Shown here one piece after another: positions 6,293-6,442 of a DNA stretch of 6,442 nucleotides; position 1 is the first letter of the stretch; every line of letters begins with the position of its first letter. The DNA is from an uncultured Thermomicrobiales bacterium. GTDB lineage: Bacteria > Chloroflexota > Chloroflexia > Thermomicrobiales > Thermomicrobiaceae. The stretch lies in contig CALAGB010000140.1 of the NCBI GenBank assembly GCA_937891245.1, positions 1 to 6,442 on the forward strand. The letters are read 5' to 3'. The notes under the pieces are model-generated. The model saw only the letters and a list, made by a program, of their open reading frames with translations, searched no databases and was not told where the DNA came from. The position numbers and the translations under genes were made by a program.

Positions 6293-6321
6293 TTGTACGT
6301 ACACTCGATCCCTGCTAACAT
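6293..6321 (+). promoter_or_regulatory. Sigma-70-type promoter candidate
   Basis: TTGTAC (6293-6298) and TAACAT (6316-6321) are separated by exactly 17 bases. The -35 keeps the key TTG and the -10 keeps T, A and the final T, with four of six matching TATAAT. Transcription would start near 6328 and read rightward out of the window. It lies in the first real gap after four tightly packed genes, which fits a new transcription unit. The spacer is partly covered by the palindrome GTACGTAC (6295-6302), which could be a regulator site or chance. Confidence 0.45.
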
Positions 6322-6361
6322 GGTGTCTGCAAGTCAAGAAGCGTCGAGCGAACGTACAACC

Positions 6362-6371
6362 CGCACGTGCG
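6362..6371. repeat. Perfect 10-base palindrome in the putative leader
   Basis: CGCACGTGCG is fully self-complementary and lies about 35 bases after the predicted transcription start. It could be a binding site for a dimeric regulator. As a hairpin it could pair only three or four bases around a short loop, so a DNA site is more likely than an RNA stem. Chance occurrence in GC-rich sequence is also possible. Confidence 0.3.
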
Positions 6372-6381
6372 AATATCGCAA

Positions 6382-6406
6382 CAGCATTGGGTGGGGCCCC
6401 CTGCTG
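6382..6406 (+). repeat. Inverted repeat able to form a hairpin in the putative leader
   Basis: CAGCA (6382-6386) pairs with TGCTG (6402-6406). Inside, GGG (6389-6391) can pair with CCC (6399-6401) around a seven-base loop, leaving a TT bulge; the loop includes part of GGGGCCCC (6393-6400). No T-run follows, so it is not an intrinsic terminator as it stands. It may be part of a structured 5' leader or an RNA that continues beyond the window. Confidence 0.35.
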
Positions 6407-6442
6407 GTTTGTGGCTCGACATTCATGCTCGCAGCTCAACAT

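Larger units (their letters stand above)
6264..6442. other. Intergenic region after plsC with C-rich tract and leader-like sequence
   Basis: No gene can be assigned with confidence in these 179 bases. The first 27 are C-rich and G-poor and contain no hairpin with a T-run, so an intrinsic terminator for the plsC unit is not visible; Rho-dependent ending or read-through is possible. A promoter candidate and two inverted repeats follow. One plus-strand frame is open from an ATG at 6320 to the window edge (41 codons), but that ATG sits within the predicted -10 and has no ribosome-binding site, so it is not annotated as a gene. A minus-strand frame that runs from the window edge back into plsC looks like a shadow. 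Confidence 0.4.

Noticed and set aside
6388..6402. GGGTGG followed by GCCCC as a T-box antiterminator motif
   Set aside because: Only the GGGTGG part resembles the T-box element; the following ACCGCG is absent, and the predicted transcript start is too close for a specifier loop.
6320..6442. 41-codon open frame from ATG at 6320 to the window edge as a new gene start
   Set aside because: The ATG falls inside the predicted -10 box, has no ribosome-binding site, and the peptide has no recognisable family. It also lacks the opening expected of IspH or ribosomal protein S1, possible next genes in this neighbourhood.
6194..6442. Minus-strand 82-codon frame at the right edge
   Set aside because: It overlaps the end of plsC, has Arg/Ser-rich shadow composition and no recognisable motif.

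Overview
The window is a compact, GC-rich stretch of bacterial chromosome carrying housekeeping genes, with almost no intergenic space. There are six complete genes, the probable last codons of a seventh at the left edge, and about 180 bases of promoter and leader-like sequence at the right edge. GTG and TTG starts are common: hisC, rluB, cmk and plsC all appear to use them. The gene order D-Ala-D-Ala carboxypeptidase, rluB, cmk, plsC, together with the codon usage, suggests a Gram-positive-type or Chloroflexota lineage. A Thermomicrobia/Sphaerobacter-like organism is my best guess, but this is an inference and I could not search for relatives.

Layout. Bases 2-58 look like the tail of an upstream gene on the plus strand, followed three bases later by rph (RNase PH, 62-838). 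Converging on rph from the minus strand is a two-gene histidine unit, hisC (1428-2531) then hisB (823-1422). The stops of rph and hisB overlap by 16 bases. An 83-base divergent region separates hisC from a plus-strand run of four genes: a secreted or anchored class A D-alanyl-D-alanine carboxypeptidase (2615-3916), the pseudouridine synthase rluB (3958-4914), cytidylate kinase cmk (4826-5521) and the lysophosphatidate acyltransferase plsC (5511-6263). After plsC comes a C-rich stretch, then a well-spaced promoter candidate (6293-6321) and leader-like sequence with two inverted repeats that runs off the window.

How the genes work together. hisC and hisB encode adjacent steps of histidine synthesis (imidazole-glycerol phosphate to imidazole-acetol phosphate to histidinol phosphate) and are probably translationally coupled. 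The four-gene plus-strand unit joins peptidoglycan trimming, 23S rRNA modification, CMP/dCMP phosphorylation and phosphatidic acid synthesis. The link is growth: CTP made through Cmk is needed for CDP-diacylglycerol, formed from the phosphatidic acid that PlsC makes.

I found no mobile element, CRISPR array, RNA gene or evident new multi-gene system. The points that most deserve a second look are the 89-base dual-coding overlap of rluB and cmk, which includes the Walker A codons of cmk, the carboxypeptidase whose SxN motif reads SGG, and the unassigned promoter and leader at the right edge.
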